Source: Treponema sp. (GTDB taxonomy: Bacteria; Spirochaetota; Spirochaetia; Treponematales; Breznakiellaceae). Taken from it: DNA of 64,000 bases. The DNA lies in assembly GCA_009777735.1 (NCBI GenBank), contig WRLF01000011.1, positions 34,741 to 98,740 of the forward strand, in the 5' to 3' direction. Position numbers and translations under genes: made by a program. The notes under the pieces were generated by a model. That model ran no database searches. It saw only the letters and a list, made by a program, of their open reading frames with translations, and was not told the origin of the DNA. This document shows, piece after piece, positions 25,723 through 35,164 of this stretch. Position 1 is the first letter of the stretch. The number at the start of each line of letters is the position of its first letter.

Positions 25723-26685
25723 ATGGCAGATCGCGGAATATTGGATTTTATTATTGCCCGTCTCCCCGGCCTTTCTTATGCCGAGAAAATACAACTCTGC
25801 GAGCTATGTAATACAGAAGACGATATTGTAAAAAAGTCAAAATCCGACATAGAAATAATTATCAAACGCATTATCACCGGTGAAAAAGCAGCTTCCTGGA
25901 ATATTGACAAAATTCGAAAAGAGGCGGAAAATGACTCAAAAGCTGCCCATATTCGGGGTATTCATTGGGTCTCATGGCTCAGTCCTTTGTATCCGCCGCT
26001 TTTAAGGGAAATCTACGACCCGCCGGTACTTTTATTTTACAGGGGAAAACTCCCAAATCCGAATGTCCCCCTTGTGGCAATAGTGGGGACCCGTAAACCA
26101 AGCCCTCAGGCGGCTGCACAGGCGTTTGATATTGCCAGGGGCCTGGCTCGTTCAGGTATTTCGGTTGTTTCAGGTCTTGCCGTAGGCATTGACTCAATGG
26201 CGCATCGCGGTAATATTGAAGGCTTAACGGCAGTTTCTGCCGCACGGGCTGACGGAGCAGCAGCTTCTGCTGAAATGGCAGCGTCTGCCGTCGCGGTTTT
26301 GGGATCGGGTGTTGATGAGGTGTATCCATCAACGAACAGGATGCTGGCAAGACGTATACTGGAAACCGGCGGAGTTCTGGTTTCTGAGTATGCACCTGGT
26401 ACAGGTCCCCGTAAATGGACTTTCCCTGCGAGGAACAGAATCATTTCCGGTCTTTCACGCGGAGTGTTGATTGTTGAAGCGCCTCAGAGATCAGGCGCTC
26501 TTATCACTGCGCGGTTTGCTCTTGAGCAAAACAGGGAGTTATGGGTTGCTTCCTCAGGGATAGCAGTCGGCGGAGGAATCAGGTTTGATCGACGTGGTAC
26601 AAAAAAACTGGCGGAAGACGGAGCGCCAATGATACATTCGGCAGCAGACATCCTGAAGGCGTGGAACATGAGAGTTGCATCATGA
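25723..26685 (+). CDS. dprA: DNA processing protein DprA
   Basis: A 320-residue Rossmann-type protein that protects incoming single-stranded DNA and loads RecA. The core reads VAIVGTRKPSPQ, VVSGLAVGIDSMAHRG, then AVLGSGVDEVYPSTNRMLA and FPARNRIISGLSRGVLIVEA. The N-terminal helical domain (SYAEKIQLCEL) is also present. Between the AHRG motif and the AVLGSG strand, where most relatives have only a few residues, there is an alanine-rich insert (AARADGAAASAEMAAS). The gene sits between the TPR gene and topA, in plus orientation with short gaps. Competence genes are not otherwise visible. Confidence 0.92.
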   Translation: MADRGILDFIIARLPGLSYAEKIQLCELCNTEDDIVKKSKSDIEIIIKRIITGEKAASWNIDKIRKEAENDSKAAHIRGIHWVSWLSPLYPPLLREIYDPPVLLFYRGKLPNPNVPLVAIVGTRKPSPQAAAQAFDIARGLARSGISVVSGLAVGIDSMAHRGNIEGLTAVSAARADGAAASAEMAASAVAVLGSGVDEVYPSTNRMLARRILETGGVLVSEYAPGTGPRKWTFPARNRIISGLSRGVLIVEAPQRSGALITARFALEQNRELWVASSGIAVGGGIRFDRRGTKKLAEDGAPMIHSAADILKAWNMRVAS

Positions 26686-26715
26686 ATTATTTTTATCATA
26701 TAAAAAGGGTTTTCA

Positions 26716-28893
26716 ATGGCAATTAAAACAGTATCAGAAAAAGCACGCCATCCAAAGACGGCGAAAACTTCAATAAAGAAAAAAAAATCCGGAGATAAAC
26801 AAATCCTCGTTATTGTAGAATCTCCGACCAAGGCAGCATCATTCGAAAAATATCTTGGATCCGAATATTCGGTACGCGCATCCATGGGCCATCTAATCGA
26901 TCTCCCCAAATCGCGGACGGGCGTAGATACGGAAAATAATTTTGAGCCTGAGTATATAACCGTCCGCGGCAGGGCAAAGATCCTTAAAGAACTGGTTGGC
27001 GCTGCAAAAAAATCGCAAAAAGTACTGCTTGCAAGTGACCCGGATCGTGAAGGTGAAGCAATTGCCTGGCACCTGAAAAATGCCATTTTATCAAAAGCCG
27101 GTACAATGCCCGTTCAGCGTGTCAGTTTTAACGAAGTAACCCCGGCGGCAATAAAAGAAGCAGTTGATAAGCCGCGTCCCATTGACGAAGCTCTCGTAGA
27201 ATCGCAAAAGGCCCGCAGGGTGTTGGATCGTCTTGTAGGGTACAGCCTGTCACCGCTTTTGTGGAAAAAAGTAAAAAACGGTTTATCCGCAGGACGTGTT
27301 CAGTCCGTTGCGCTCCGCCTCATCTGTGAACGTGAAAAAGAAGTTGAAAATTTTATTCCTGTGGAGTACTGGACCCTGGAGGCGGATTTTAAGGTTGGAA
27401 AATCAATTTTTACCGCGCAACTGGTAAAATGGAACGGCAATAAACCGGATCTCCCGAACGAAACTGCGGCTCGTGCCATTATCTCTGTCCTGTCCGGTTC
27501 TGAATGCGAAGTAACGGATATCAAGGAAATTGAAAAATCAATAAAGCCCAAAGCGCCCTTTATCACATCGGAACTGCAAAAGACTGCCGCAAACCGGCTG
27601 GGATTTACCGCACGTAAAACCATGCAGGTTGCCCAGCAGCTGTATGAAGGGGTGAATTTCGGTGACACCCGCATTGGTTTAATTACTTATATGCGTACCG
27701 ATTCGGTGCGTGTATCGCCTTCGGCTCTTGCCGAATTGCTTGAATGGCTTGGTAAGCATTACCCAAAGGATATTCCCGAAAAAGTACATGAATACAGTTC
27801 AGGTAAAAAAACGCAGGATGCCCACGAAGCAATACGGCCAACGTATGTCAGCTATACTCCCGAATCAATGACAGAACATCTAAATCGCGAGCAGCTTAAA
27901 CTGTACACCATTATCTGGGAGCGTTATGTTTCCAGTCAGATGAAAAACGCAAAAACCCGCACTGTCAGTGCGGAAATACAGGCAGTTTCCGGATCAGACA
28001 AAGGAATTTTCCGTATTTCCGGAACAAAGATTATCGAAAAAGGTTTTTACAAGGTAATCAGGATGCTGGTTACGAAAGATGAGAAAGGAAGCCCCTATCC
28101 ATCGCTTAAAGCCGGGGATAAAGTTATTGTTGATAAATTCCACCCTGAGCAGCATTTTACTCAGGGGCCAGCCCGTTATACCGAGGCTTCCATAATCGAC
28201 ATTTTACGGGAAAAAGATATCGGCAGACCTTCTACGTATGCGCCGATCATTTCAGTACTGCTGGATCGCTATTATATAACCCGATCAAACAAACAACTTG
28301 TTCCAACCCTGCTGGGAAAAAAAATATACGAAGTATTGGTGGAACACTTCCCCGATTATGTTGACGTGGCCTTTACCGCCTCAATGGAAACAAAACTGGA
28401 CGAAGTTGAAGAAAGCAATCTGAAATGGCCGGACATGATCCGTGACTTCTGGGGGCCGTTTAAAGCGCAGGTTGACGAGGTTGGCAAGTCACTTGAGTCT
28501 TTCAAGGGATCGCTGGATGAACCTACCGACTATTCATGTGAAAAATGCGGCAGGCAGATGATGAAAAAATTGGGCCGCTTTGGATTTTTCCTTGCCTGTT
28601 CCGGATTCCCCGAATGCCGGAACACAAAATCGGTTCCCCTGGCAAAATGTCCCAAATGTGACGGTGATGTGGTATCAAGAAAACAAAAGGGCCGAGGTAA
28701 GGAATTTTACGGCTGCACGAATTACCCCGACTGCGATTTTATCAGTCATTTTAAACCAATAAACCAGGATTGCCCAAAATGCGGCCGGTTTATGGTAGAA
28801 AAACATGATAAAAAACACGGCAGCCACAAAGCGTGCATTAATCCCGATTGCGATCATTTGCATTCAACTGAAGAGGCAATGAGCAATGAGTAA
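26716..28893 (+). CDS. topA: DNA topoisomerase I
   Basis: A 725-residue type IA topoisomerase that relaxes negative supercoils. The Toprim domain has LVIVESPTKAASFEKYLG and ASDPDREGEAIAWHL. The active-site Tyr lies in GLITYMRTDSVRVSP. Three C-terminal zinc-ribbon repeats follow, with cysteine pairs in CEKCGRQ...CSGFPEC, CPKCDGD...CTNYPDC and CPKCGRF...CINPDC. A lysine-rich N-terminal leader of about 30 residues precedes the Toprim. AAAGGG lies just upstream of the ATG. Its 3' end overlaps the second Xer gene by eight bases. Confidence 0.97.
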   Translation: MAIKTVSEKARHPKTAKTSIKKKKSGDKQILVIVESPTKAASFEKYLGSEYSVRASMGHLIDLPKSRTGVDTENNFEPEYITVRGRAKILKELVGAAKKSQKVLLASDPDREGEAIAWHLKNAILSKAGTMPVQRVSFNEVTPAAIKEAVDKPRPIDEALVESQKARRVLDRLVGYSLSPLLWKKVKNGLSAGRVQSVALRLICEREKEVENFIPVEYWTLEADFKVGKSIFTAQLVKWNGNKPDLPNETAARAIISVLSGSECEVTDIKEIEKSIKPKAPFITSELQKTAANRLGFTARKTMQVAQQLYEGVNFGDTRIGLITYMRTDSVRVSPSALAELLEWLGKHYPKDIPEKVHEYSSGKKTQDAHEAIRPTYVSYTPESMTEHLNREQLKLYTIIWERYVSSQMKNAKTRTVSAEIQAVSGSDKGIFRISGTKIIEKGFYKVIRMLVTKDEKGSPYPSLKAGDKVIVDKFHPEQHFTQGPARYTEASIIDILREKDIGRPSTYAPIISVLLDRYYITRSNKQLVPTLLGKKIYEVLVEHFPDYVDVAFTASMETKLDEVEESNLKWPDMIRDFWGPFKAQVDEVGKSLESFKGSLDEPTDYSCEKCGRQMMKKLGRFGFFLACSGFPECRNTKSVPLAKCPKCDGDVVSRKQKGRGKEFYGCTNYPDCDFISHFKPINQDCPKCGRFMVEKHDKKHGSHKACINPDCDHLHSTEEAMSNE

Positions 28894-29851
28894 TATGGGA
28901 ATAGTAGGTGATTATTTAGCTTATCTGGAAGCTGTACGTGGTCTCTCGGTGCGGACGCTGGAGGCGTATACGGAAGACCTTTTGAAGTATGCGGATTACT
29001 GCAAAAATCATGAGATTGATCCGGAGAGAGCGACGGCTTACCATGTTCAGGGATTTATTGCCCACCTAAGTTTTGAGAGAGCAGCGCCGGCCAGTATAAA
29101 CCGCAGGCTTTCTTCTGTCCGCGGGCTGTACCGGTGGATGATCAGAAATAACCGGCGAAAGGATAACCCCTGTGATTTACTGCGGAATGTAAAAATTACC
29201 CAGGCTCTGCCGTCCGTGTTGTGGGAAGATGAAATGGCGAGGTTTATTGAACTGCCGGAAGTACGGAATATTCTCTGGCCGGCAAGGGATAAAGCTCTGA
29301 TTTTTACCATGTATTCGGCGGGGCTGCGTATTTCGGAGCTGGTATCGCTAAATATGAATATGTTAAAGGGGGATATGAAAAGTGCTAAAATTAAAGGTAA
29401 AGGCGGCAAGGAACGCAAGGTGTTTTTTTCCGACGAAGCGCATGCCGCCATTGCGGATTATTTGCCGGAACGTACAGCGGAAATTACAGCCGCAGGGCTA
29501 AAAGGCATTTCAATTAACGGTGCATTATTTATCAGCAGGAAAGGGCAACAGTTATCGGTGCCGGGAGTACGTTGGATCATTGCGCAGTACGCAGCTCAAT
29601 ACACTCAGGTGTCAGGTATTACGAAAAACATCCATCCGCACAGCCTGCGCCACACTTTTGCGACACACCTGGTAAATGCGGGCTGTGACGTGCGTATTGT
29701 ACAGGAAATGATGGGCCATGCAAGCCTTTCCACTACCCAGCGATACGCCCATGTCAATATTGAGCGGCTCAAAAAAGTGTATGCCAAAGCGCACCCTCAC
29801 GGGCATTCTCTCGCGAATTCATCACACAGAGACACGGAGACACGGAGATGA
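28886..29851 (+). CDS. Xer-type tyrosine recombinase, copy 2
   Basis: A 321-residue tyrosine recombinase with a full catalytic set: SAGLRISELVSL, KGKGGKERKV, HSLRHTFATHLV and GHASLSTTQRYAHVN. The N-terminal core-binding domain (GLSVRTLEAYTEDLLKYADY) is typical of XerC/XerD. It overlaps topA by eight bases and precedes hslV, an order seen in several bacteria where xerC, hslV and hslU are linked; this favours XerC. The last residues (HRDTETRR) are encoded by an intergenic CACAGAG-type repeat that appears to have entered at the 3' end of the gene. Confidence 0.92.
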   Translation: MSNMGIVGDYLAYLEAVRGLSVRTLEAYTEDLLKYADYCKNHEIDPERATAYHVQGFIAHLSFERAAPASINRRLSSVRGLYRWMIRNNRRKDNPCDLLRNVKITQALPSVLWEDEMARFIELPEVRNILWPARDKALIFTMYSAGLRISELVSLNMNMLKGDMKSAKIKGKGGKERKVFFSDEAHAAIADYLPERTAEITAAGLKGISINGALFISRKGQQLSVPGVRWIIAQYAAQYTQVSGITKNIHPHSLRHTFATHLVNAGCDVRIVQEMMGHASLSTTQRYAHVNIERLKKVYAKAHPHGHSLANSSHRDTETRR

Positions 29852-29925
29852 ATATTAAAGTTATGTTTAAGAACATTATTTTCTTCTCTCTGTGCCTCTG
29901 TGCCTTCGTGCCTCCATGTGAGATC
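29824..29925 (+). repeat. inverted pair of CACAGAG-type short-period repeats
   Basis: A purine-rich series of CAC(A/G)GAG units (29825-29850) is followed 30 bases later by a related series in opposite orientation (29883-29922, CTCTGTGCCTCTGTGCC). The two could fold on each other. The left arm encodes the last residues of the recombinase, and a related single-orientation copy lies at 40668-40711. Confidence 0.7.
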
Positions 29926-29947
29926 TTTACGAGTAAAGGAGTTGTAG

Positions 29948-30493
29948 ATGAGTGACGATATGAAGTTTCATTCGACGACGATTATTGCGGTGCGCAAGGA
30001 CGGCAAAGTGGCAATGGCCGGAGACGGGCAGGTGACATTTGGCAATACAGTGATGAAAAACAACGCCCGCAAGATACGCCGCCTGCATGAAAACAAGGTA
30101 TTATGCGGTTTTGCCGGAGCTTCGGCTGATGCCCTTACCCTGTTTGATCGTTTTGAAGTGAAACTCAAAGAATATTCCGGAGACCTTATGCGGGCGGCTG
30201 TGGAGCTTACCAAAGAATGGCGTATGGATCGCGCTCTCAGACGGCTTGATGCCATTCTCCTTGTTGCCGATATCTCCAAAACATTTTTAATTTCAGGATC
30301 AGGCGATGTCATTGAACCGGCAAACGACGCTATTGCCATCGGATCGGGCGGTAATTACGCTTATGCTGCGGCTCTTGCCTATCTTGATGGAAGCAATTTC
30401 ACCGCGCCGGAAATTGCCGAAAGAAGCCTTAAAGTCGCCGGTGATATTTGTATTTATACAAATATGCACATTATGCTGGAGGAACTGGGATGA
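29948..30493 (+). CDS. hslV: ATP-dependent protease subunit HslV
   Basis: A 181-residue N-terminal threonine peptidase of the HslUV (ClpQY) proteasome-like complex. The mature N-terminus is the Thr-Thr of [11 protein letters not shown], with a nine-residue propeptide removed. The family motifs [23 protein letters not shown] and [13 protein letters not shown] are intact. The ATG at 29948 follows AAAGGAG; an ATG at 29960 would also work. The gene overlaps hslU by four bases. Confidence 0.96.
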   Translation: MSDDMKFHSTTIIAVRKDGKVAMAGDGQVTFGNTVMKNNARKIRRLHENKVLCGFAGASADALTLFDRFEVKLKEYSGDLMRAAVELTKEWRMDRALRRLDAILLVADISKTFLISGSGDVIEPANDAIAIGSGGNYAYAAALAYLDGSNFTAPEIAERSLKVAGDICIYTNMHIMLEELG

Positions 30494-32037
30494 ATAATGA
30501 ATTAACTCCTAAAGAAATAGTTGCCGAATTGGACAAATACATTGTCGGGCAAAAAAAAGCAAAACGAGCTGTTGCGGTAGCGCTTCGCAACCGCACCCGG
30601 CGGCTCAAGCTCGATCCGGAACTCAGGGATGATGTTACACCAAAAAATATATTGATGATTGGACCTACCGGCGTTGGTAAAACAGAGATAGCGAGGAGGC
30701 TTGCTAAACTTGCCGGGTCTCCTTTTATTAAAGTAGAAGCGACTAAATATACCGAAGTAGGCTATGTTGGCCGTGATGTTGAATCCATGGTCCGCGATCT
30801 TATGGCTTCGGGTTATCAGATGGTTAAACAGGAAATGCAGGAAGCATTTATCGCCGATGCGGATAAACGCGCCGAAGAAGCGCTGCTTGACCTGCTTCTT
30901 CCCGGTAAAAAAACGAAAATTAAAAAATCCTCACCGGCGCCGGTGGTAAGGCCAATGGGATCGTTTGCTTTTGGTCCGGAAAACGGGACAGGAGGCAGCC
31001 TTATCGGAACTGCCATTCAGGTGGGAATTCCCGCGTATAGCGGACAGAATACCGATGCCGGTAAACCTCCGGAAACTGAAGCAGGAATACCTGCAGAAGA
31101 ACCTAATGATACCGGGGATTCCGCAGGAGAAACCATAACAGCTAATTCCGCAGCCGCTAATGCGACAAAGGAAAAATTCAGAACCATGCTCCGTGAAGGC
31201 AAGCTGGAAGAACGTACTGTGGAACTGCTGGTAAACCAAAACCCCCAATTCCCCCCGTTTGAAATGATGGGCGTGAACATGGAGGACATTGAAACAAGCC
31301 TTTCCGGTTTTGCAAGTTTTTTTGGCGGCGGAAAAAAGAAAAAAGTCGTTACTGTTGCCCGTGCACGGGAAATACTCAAGGCCGAAGAACTGGAAAAACT
31401 TATCGACCGTGACCGGGTCAGTGATGAAGCCCGCCAGCGTGTAGAAGAAACCGGTATTATTTTCATTGATGAAATTGATAAAATTGCCGTCAAGGGAGAC
31501 AGGGGCGGGGGGCCTGACGTTTCCCGTGAGGGTGTTCAGCGTGATATACTCCCTATTGTAGAGGGAGCCACAGTCAACACAAAATGGGGGCCGGTTAACA
31601 CCGATCATATCCTGTTTATTGCCGCAGGTGCGTTTACCGTGAGTAAACCCTCGGATTTAATCCCTGAATTGCAAGGCCGTTTCCCCTTGCGTGTTGAACT
31701 GGATTCGCTGGGCAAAGATGATTTCCTGCGAATTCTCACCGAACCTAAAAATGCCCTCACCAGGCAGTATACGGAACTCCTTGCTACGGAGAGTATTGAA
31801 CTTGAATTTAAGCCTGAGGCTATTGAACGACTGGCATTTTTGGCTGCCGAGGTCAATTCCAAGCTGGAAAACATCGGAGCGAGACGTCTGCATACCATCA
31901 TGGAAGCCCTTCTTGAGGAACTTTCCTTTGAAGCGCCGGACATTGGCCCGTCAATAATACCGGTAACGGTAAACTATGTTGACGAAAAACTCGCAGAAAT
32001 TGTAAAGGATCAAGACCTTGGACGCTATATTTTATAG
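30490..32037 (+). CDS. hslU: ATP-dependent protease ATPase subunit HslU
   Basis: A 515-residue AAA+ unfoldase that feeds substrate to Hsl[18 protein letters not shown] opens the protein; Walker A is GPTGVGKTE, Walker [12 protein letters not shown], and the C-terminal LGRYIL matches the tail that docks into HslV. The intermediate domain (about 110-260) is long and carries a low-complexity Ser/Ala/Glu-rich linker. The ATG at 30490 is preferred because it overlaps the hslV stop in an ATGA and gives the standard N-terminus. Confidence 0.96.
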   Translation: MNNELTPKEIVAELDKYIVGQKKAKRAVAVALRNRTRRLKLDPELRDDVTPKNILMIGPTGVGKTEIARRLAKLAGSPFIKVEATKYTEVGYVGRDVESMVRDLMASGYQMVKQEMQEAFIADADKRAEEALLDLLLPGKKTKIKKSSPAPVVRPMGSFAFGPENGTGGSLIGTAIQVGIPAYSGQNTDAGKPPETEAGIPAEEPNDTGDSAGETITANSAAANATKEKFRTMLREGKLEERTVELLVNQNPQFPPFEMMGVNMEDIETSLSGFASFFGGGKKKKVVTVARAREILKAEELEKLIDRDRVSDEARQRVEETGIIFIDEIDKIAVKGDRGGGPDVSREGVQRDILPIVEGATVNTKWGPVNTDHILFIAAGAFTVSKPSDLIPELQGRFPLRVELDSLGKDDFLRILTEPKNALTRQYTELLATESIELEFKPEAIERLAFLAAEVNSKLENIGARRLHTIMEALLEELSFEAPDIGPSIIPVTVNYVDEKLAEIVKDQDLGRYIL

Positions 32038-32099
32038 CTAAAAGGGAAAAGGTAAGAGGTAAAAGAGAGGAATTGTTGTGAAAAAGTGGTTTTTATGCT

Positions 32100-32126
32100 T
32101 AAAAAGGCGGTGGAAATTGCCGATAT
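32100..32126 (+). promoter_or_regulatory. sigma-28 (FliA)-type promoter of the flgB operon
   Basis: TAAAAAGG (32100-32107), an 11-base spacer and GCCGATAT (32119-32126). The flagellar sigma-28 consensus is TAAAGTTT-N11-GCCGATAA, so the -10 box matches seven of eight, the spacing is exact, and the -35 box keeps TAAA. The flgB ATG follows at 32152 behind GAGGGAG. Confidence 0.75.
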
Positions 32127-32151
32127 GTAAAGAGAGGGAGTATATACTATT

Positions 32152-32565
32152 ATGAACACCTTTGCTACAACAGTAGATCTATTACATCGTACGATGAGCG
32201 CCAATGTGGTACGCCGTGCGGTTATTTCCAACAACATTGCAAATGCCAATGTTCCCAATTTTAAGCGTTCTGATGTGAATTTTGAAAGCGAATTGAAGCG
32301 TGCGCTTGATACCCAAAAGCAAAGACCTGCGCTGGAACTGGTTCAGACCAATCCTGCACATTTTAACAATTTCCGGGAACGTGATTACCGGGATGTGCAA
32401 ATCCGGCGGGTATTGGATTATACCAGTACTTATAATAACAATGGCAACAATGTTGATCCTGAACAGGAATTTATGGCTTCATTGCAAAACCAGATGATGT
32501 ATATGCTGCTGGCCAATTCTGTTTCATTTGAGTTCAATCAGGTAAATTCAGTTCTTAGGAATTAG
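32152..32565 (+). CDS. flgB: flagellar basal-body rod protein FlgB
   Basis: A 137-residue proximal rod subunit. The N-terminal rod signature is visible: RTMSANVVRRAVISNNIANANVPNFKRSDVNFE. The C-terminal helix (MASLQNQMMYMLLANSVSFEFNQVNSVLRN) fits the coiled-coil of rod proteins. It is the first gene of the basal-body and export operon that runs to 39157. A sigma-28-type promoter lies just upstream. Confidence 0.95.
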   Translation: MNTFATTVDLLHRTMSANVVRRAVISNNIANANVPNFKRSDVNFESELKRALDTQKQRPALELVQTNPAHFNNFRERDYRDVQIRRVLDYTSTYNNNGNNVDPEQEFMASLQNQMMYMLLANSVSFEFNQVNSVLRN

Positions 32566-32578
32566 GAGAGGTTAATAT

Positions 32579-33040
32579 ATGGGGTTGTTTAGTTCGATTA
32601 ACATTGCGGCGACCGGGTTAAGCGCCGACAGGGTGCGGCTGGATGTGATAGCTGACAATATGTCAAATGTGAATACCACCCGAACGAATGAGGGCGGCCC
32701 TTTCCGCCGCAGCCGGGTAATTATGCGACCCAGAGCGGAAGGTGTCTTCTGGCGTTCGCCGTTTCTCCCCAATACCCTGGACAACGGCATTGGCCGCGGG
32801 GTGCGGGTTGTGGAAATACAGAAGGATTTTTCAAAAGAGAATCCCTTAAGGTGGGATCCTACCCATCCTGATGCCATTAAATCCGGCCCAAGAGAGGGGT
32901 ATGTCGAACTGCCCAATGTTGACATTGTCGGTGAAATGGTGGACATGATCTCCGCAACACGTTCTTACGAGGCAAATGCGGCGATAATCGAAGGTTCAAA
33001 AGCAATGTTCCAGCGGGCGCTGGATATAGGCAGAAGATAA
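32579..33040 (+). CDS. flgC: flagellar basal-body rod protein FlgC
   Basis: A 153-residue rod subunit. SSINIAATGLSADRVRLDVIADNMSN at the N-terminus and NVDIVGEMVDMISATRSYEANAA at the C-terminus are FlgC hallmarks. The middle holds the GVRVVEIQKDFS strand. It starts 13 bases after flgB behind AGGAGAGG. Length matches the family. Confidence 0.96.
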   Translation: MGLFSSINIAATGLSADRVRLDVIADNMSNVNTTRTNEGGPFRRSRVIMRPRAEGVFWRSPFLPNTLDNGIGRGVRVVEIQKDFSKENPLRWDPTHPDAIKSGPREGYVELPNVDIVGEMVDMISATRSYEANAAIIEGSKAMFQRALDIGRR

Positions 33041-33053
33041 GGGGGACTATTAA

Positions 33054-33404
33054 GTGCACGAACATATTTCCATGGTTCGTACGAATCAAAATCACATGGG
33101 GCCGATTGACAGCCCTTATGTGGGCAGCGGGAAAAATATCCTTGCGCTGCGTGAAAAAACAGGCGCGGAAGCAATTACTCGTGCAGGAACTTTCGAACAG
33201 GCTATGCTTGAGTCTCTTGATAAAGTTTCCGGGGCACAGCAGCGTGTTTCCGAACTTGCAAAAGAAGCGATTGTCAATCCCAATTCGCTGGATGTGCATG
33301 ATATTACCATCGCGCAGGCACAAGCCGATATGGCATTGAATATCACCAGAAATATACTCAGCCGTTTAGTTCAAGGCTGGAGAGATCTAATAAATACACG
33401 GTAA
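33054..33404 (+). CDS. fliE: flagellar hook-basal body complex protein FliE
   Basis: A 116-residue protein that joins the MS ring to the rod. The C-terminal half has the conserved FEQAMLESLDKVSGAQQ, EAIVNPNSLDVHDITIAQAQADMAL and RNILSRLVQGWRDLINTR. Translation is drawn from a GTG at 33054 behind GGGGGA; an ATG at 33072 would give a 110-residue form, closer to the usual length. Position after flgC is standard. Confidence 0.93.
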   Translation: MHEHISMVRTNQNHMGPIDSPYVGSGKNILALREKTGAEAITRAGTFEQAMLESLDKVSGAQQRVSELAKEAIVNPNSLDVHDITIAQAQADMALNITRNILSRLVQGWRDLINTR

Positions 33405-33455
33405 ACGCCATTAAAACGGCAGTTACCTCGGCGAATAAGGCGAAGGGAGGGGGAT

Positions 33456-35162
33456 ATGAATGAATTTATAAAACGATTTTTGGGAAACGTCACAACACTT
33501 TGGCAAAAGTGGAGCATGAAACAGCGTATTATCCTCATCGGAATTGCCGTTTTGGCAATCGTAGGGATTATAGCCCTGTTTGGTGTTTCATCTGCGCCAA
33601 GTTATGTGCCGGTTATTGATCAGCCCATTCGGGATGAAGATGACCGGTTCAGAATTGTCACCAGGATTAACGAAGAGGGGGTGAGAACCATTGTTAATGC
33701 CGCAGGTGTTATACAAGTGCCCGATGAAGCCACTGCGCGCCGCATGAGGGCGATTTTAATCCGCGAAAATCTTATTCCCAGTAATGTTGATCCCTGGGCT
33801 ATTTTTGACCGGGAACGCTGGTCAACAACCGACTTTGAGCGGAATGTTAATTTCCGCCGTGCGCAGACCAGGATGATAATCGATCATATCAGAGCCATTG
33901 ACGATATTGATGATGTCGATGTTGTTTTTGACATCCCCGAGCGTGAGTTGTTCGCAGCTGATCAGCGGCAGACAAAGGCCAGCGTTATCATCACACCAAA
34001 ACCGAACAGTGATATTACCACAAACCGCAGAAAGCTCGAAGGAATTCACAAACTGCTTACCTATGCCATTCCCGGACTCACCGACGATAATATCGTCATT
34101 ACCGATCATAACGGTAATATTCTCAATGACTTTACCGGTCTGGCTGCACTGGATCGCCTGAATATCATTGAACGTGAACAAAAACAGATACAGCAGTTGG
34201 AAACCAGATACCGCGCTCAGGTTTTACAGGCATTACAGCATACATTTTCTTCCGATCGTGTCCGTGATCTTAATATCAAAATTGACATGGATATGTCTCC
34301 GAATTTTGAGGAAATGGAGGAATTTTTTCCCTTTGTACTTCGCCCGCGTACTCCGGGTCTCGCTTATGATGATTCGGAAATACTTCCGTCGGTTCCCCGT
34401 TCCAGGAGCACATCAGAAACCGTCTGGAGGGGGACAGGTTTTAACCCCGAAGGCCCTCCCGGTCATGAAGGCCAGATGCCTCCGGCTTTCAGGGATATGC
34501 AGAATCTTCACGGTGAAATGAATCAAAATACCCATGTTCAAAACGAAGAAATAAACCGCAGGGTTACCCAGACAGAACGCAGCCCTCAAATTGATCGTGT
34601 AACGGTTTCGGTTAACATTGACGGCAGATGGAGATGGGTGTATGACGAAAAAGGGAGTCCTGTTGTGCTTCCCGACGGAACAATCGATCGTGAATATACT
34701 CCGGTCCCGCAGGAACAGCTCCGTGCCGCAACTACGCTGATACAAAATGCCATTGGTTACAATGCCGCCCGGGGAGATTCGGTAACGGTGCAAAATATAC
34801 CGTTTGACCGAACAAGAGAACATGCCGAAGAAGATGCGGCATTTTTCAGGAAACGGCAGGTTCAAACTACCGTTATTATATTTCTATCCGGTTTGACATT
34901 ATTGTTGGCAGGATTTATAATATTCAGGGTTGTTATCCGTGAGCTGGAACGCCGCAAAAGGCTGGCGGAAGAGGAACGTGCGCGCCGCGAACAGGCACTG
35001 CGGGAAAGCGCAATGCTGGAAGCCGAGCAGGACGGCATGGAAGTTTCCATTTCGGTGGAAGACCGGACGCGCATGGAACTTATGGAGTCAGTAGTCAACC
35101 TGGCAAGAGAACACCCGGAAGACTGTGCCCAGCTTATTAGAACCTGGCTTTTGGAGGAATAG
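33456..35162 (+). CDS. fliF: flagellar MS-ring protein FliF
   Basis: A 568-residue inner-membrane ring protein. Transmembrane segments lie near residues 25-45 (IILIGIAVLAIVGIIALFGV) and 470-490 (TVIIFLSGLTLLLAGFIIFR). The periplasmic part holds the ring-building motifs RRAQTRMIIDHIRAIDD, ASVIITPKPNSD and LTDDNIVITDHNGN. The C-terminal tail (MELMESVVNLAREHPEDCAQLIRTWL) is the FliG-binding segment. It follows fliE after 51 bases with a strong GGAGGGGG site. Confidence 0.96.
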   Translation: MNEFIKRFLGNVTTLWQKWSMKQRIILIGIAVLAIVGIIALFGVSSAPSYVPVIDQPIRDEDDRFRIVTRINEEGVRTIVNAAGVIQVPDEATARRMRAILIRENLIPSNVDPWAIFDRERWSTTDFERNVNFRRAQTRMIIDHIRAIDDIDDVDVVFDIPERELFAADQRQTKASVIITPKPNSDITTNRRKLEGIHKLLTYAIPGLTDDNIVITDHNGNILNDFTGLAALDRLNIIEREQKQIQQLETRYRAQVLQALQHTFSSDRVRDLNIKIDMDMSPNFEEMEEFFPFVLRPRTPGLAYDDSEILPSVPRSRSTSETVWRGTGFNPEGPPGHEGQMPPAFRDMQNLHGEMNQNTHVQNEEINRRVTQTERSPQIDRVTVSVNIDGRWRWVYDEKGSPVVLPDGTIDREYTPVPQEQLRAATTLIQNAIGYNAARGDSVTVQNIPFDRTREHAEEDAAFFRKRQVQTTVIIFLSGLTLLLAGFIIFRVVIRELERRKRLAEEERARREQALRESAMLEAEQDGMEVSISVEDRTRMELMESVVNLAREHPEDCAQLIRTWLLEE

Positions 35163-35164
35163 TA

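Noticed and set aside
30931..31943. Minus-strand coding regions opposite hslU
   Set aside because: No start context or recognisable motifs; hslU on the plus strand is complete.
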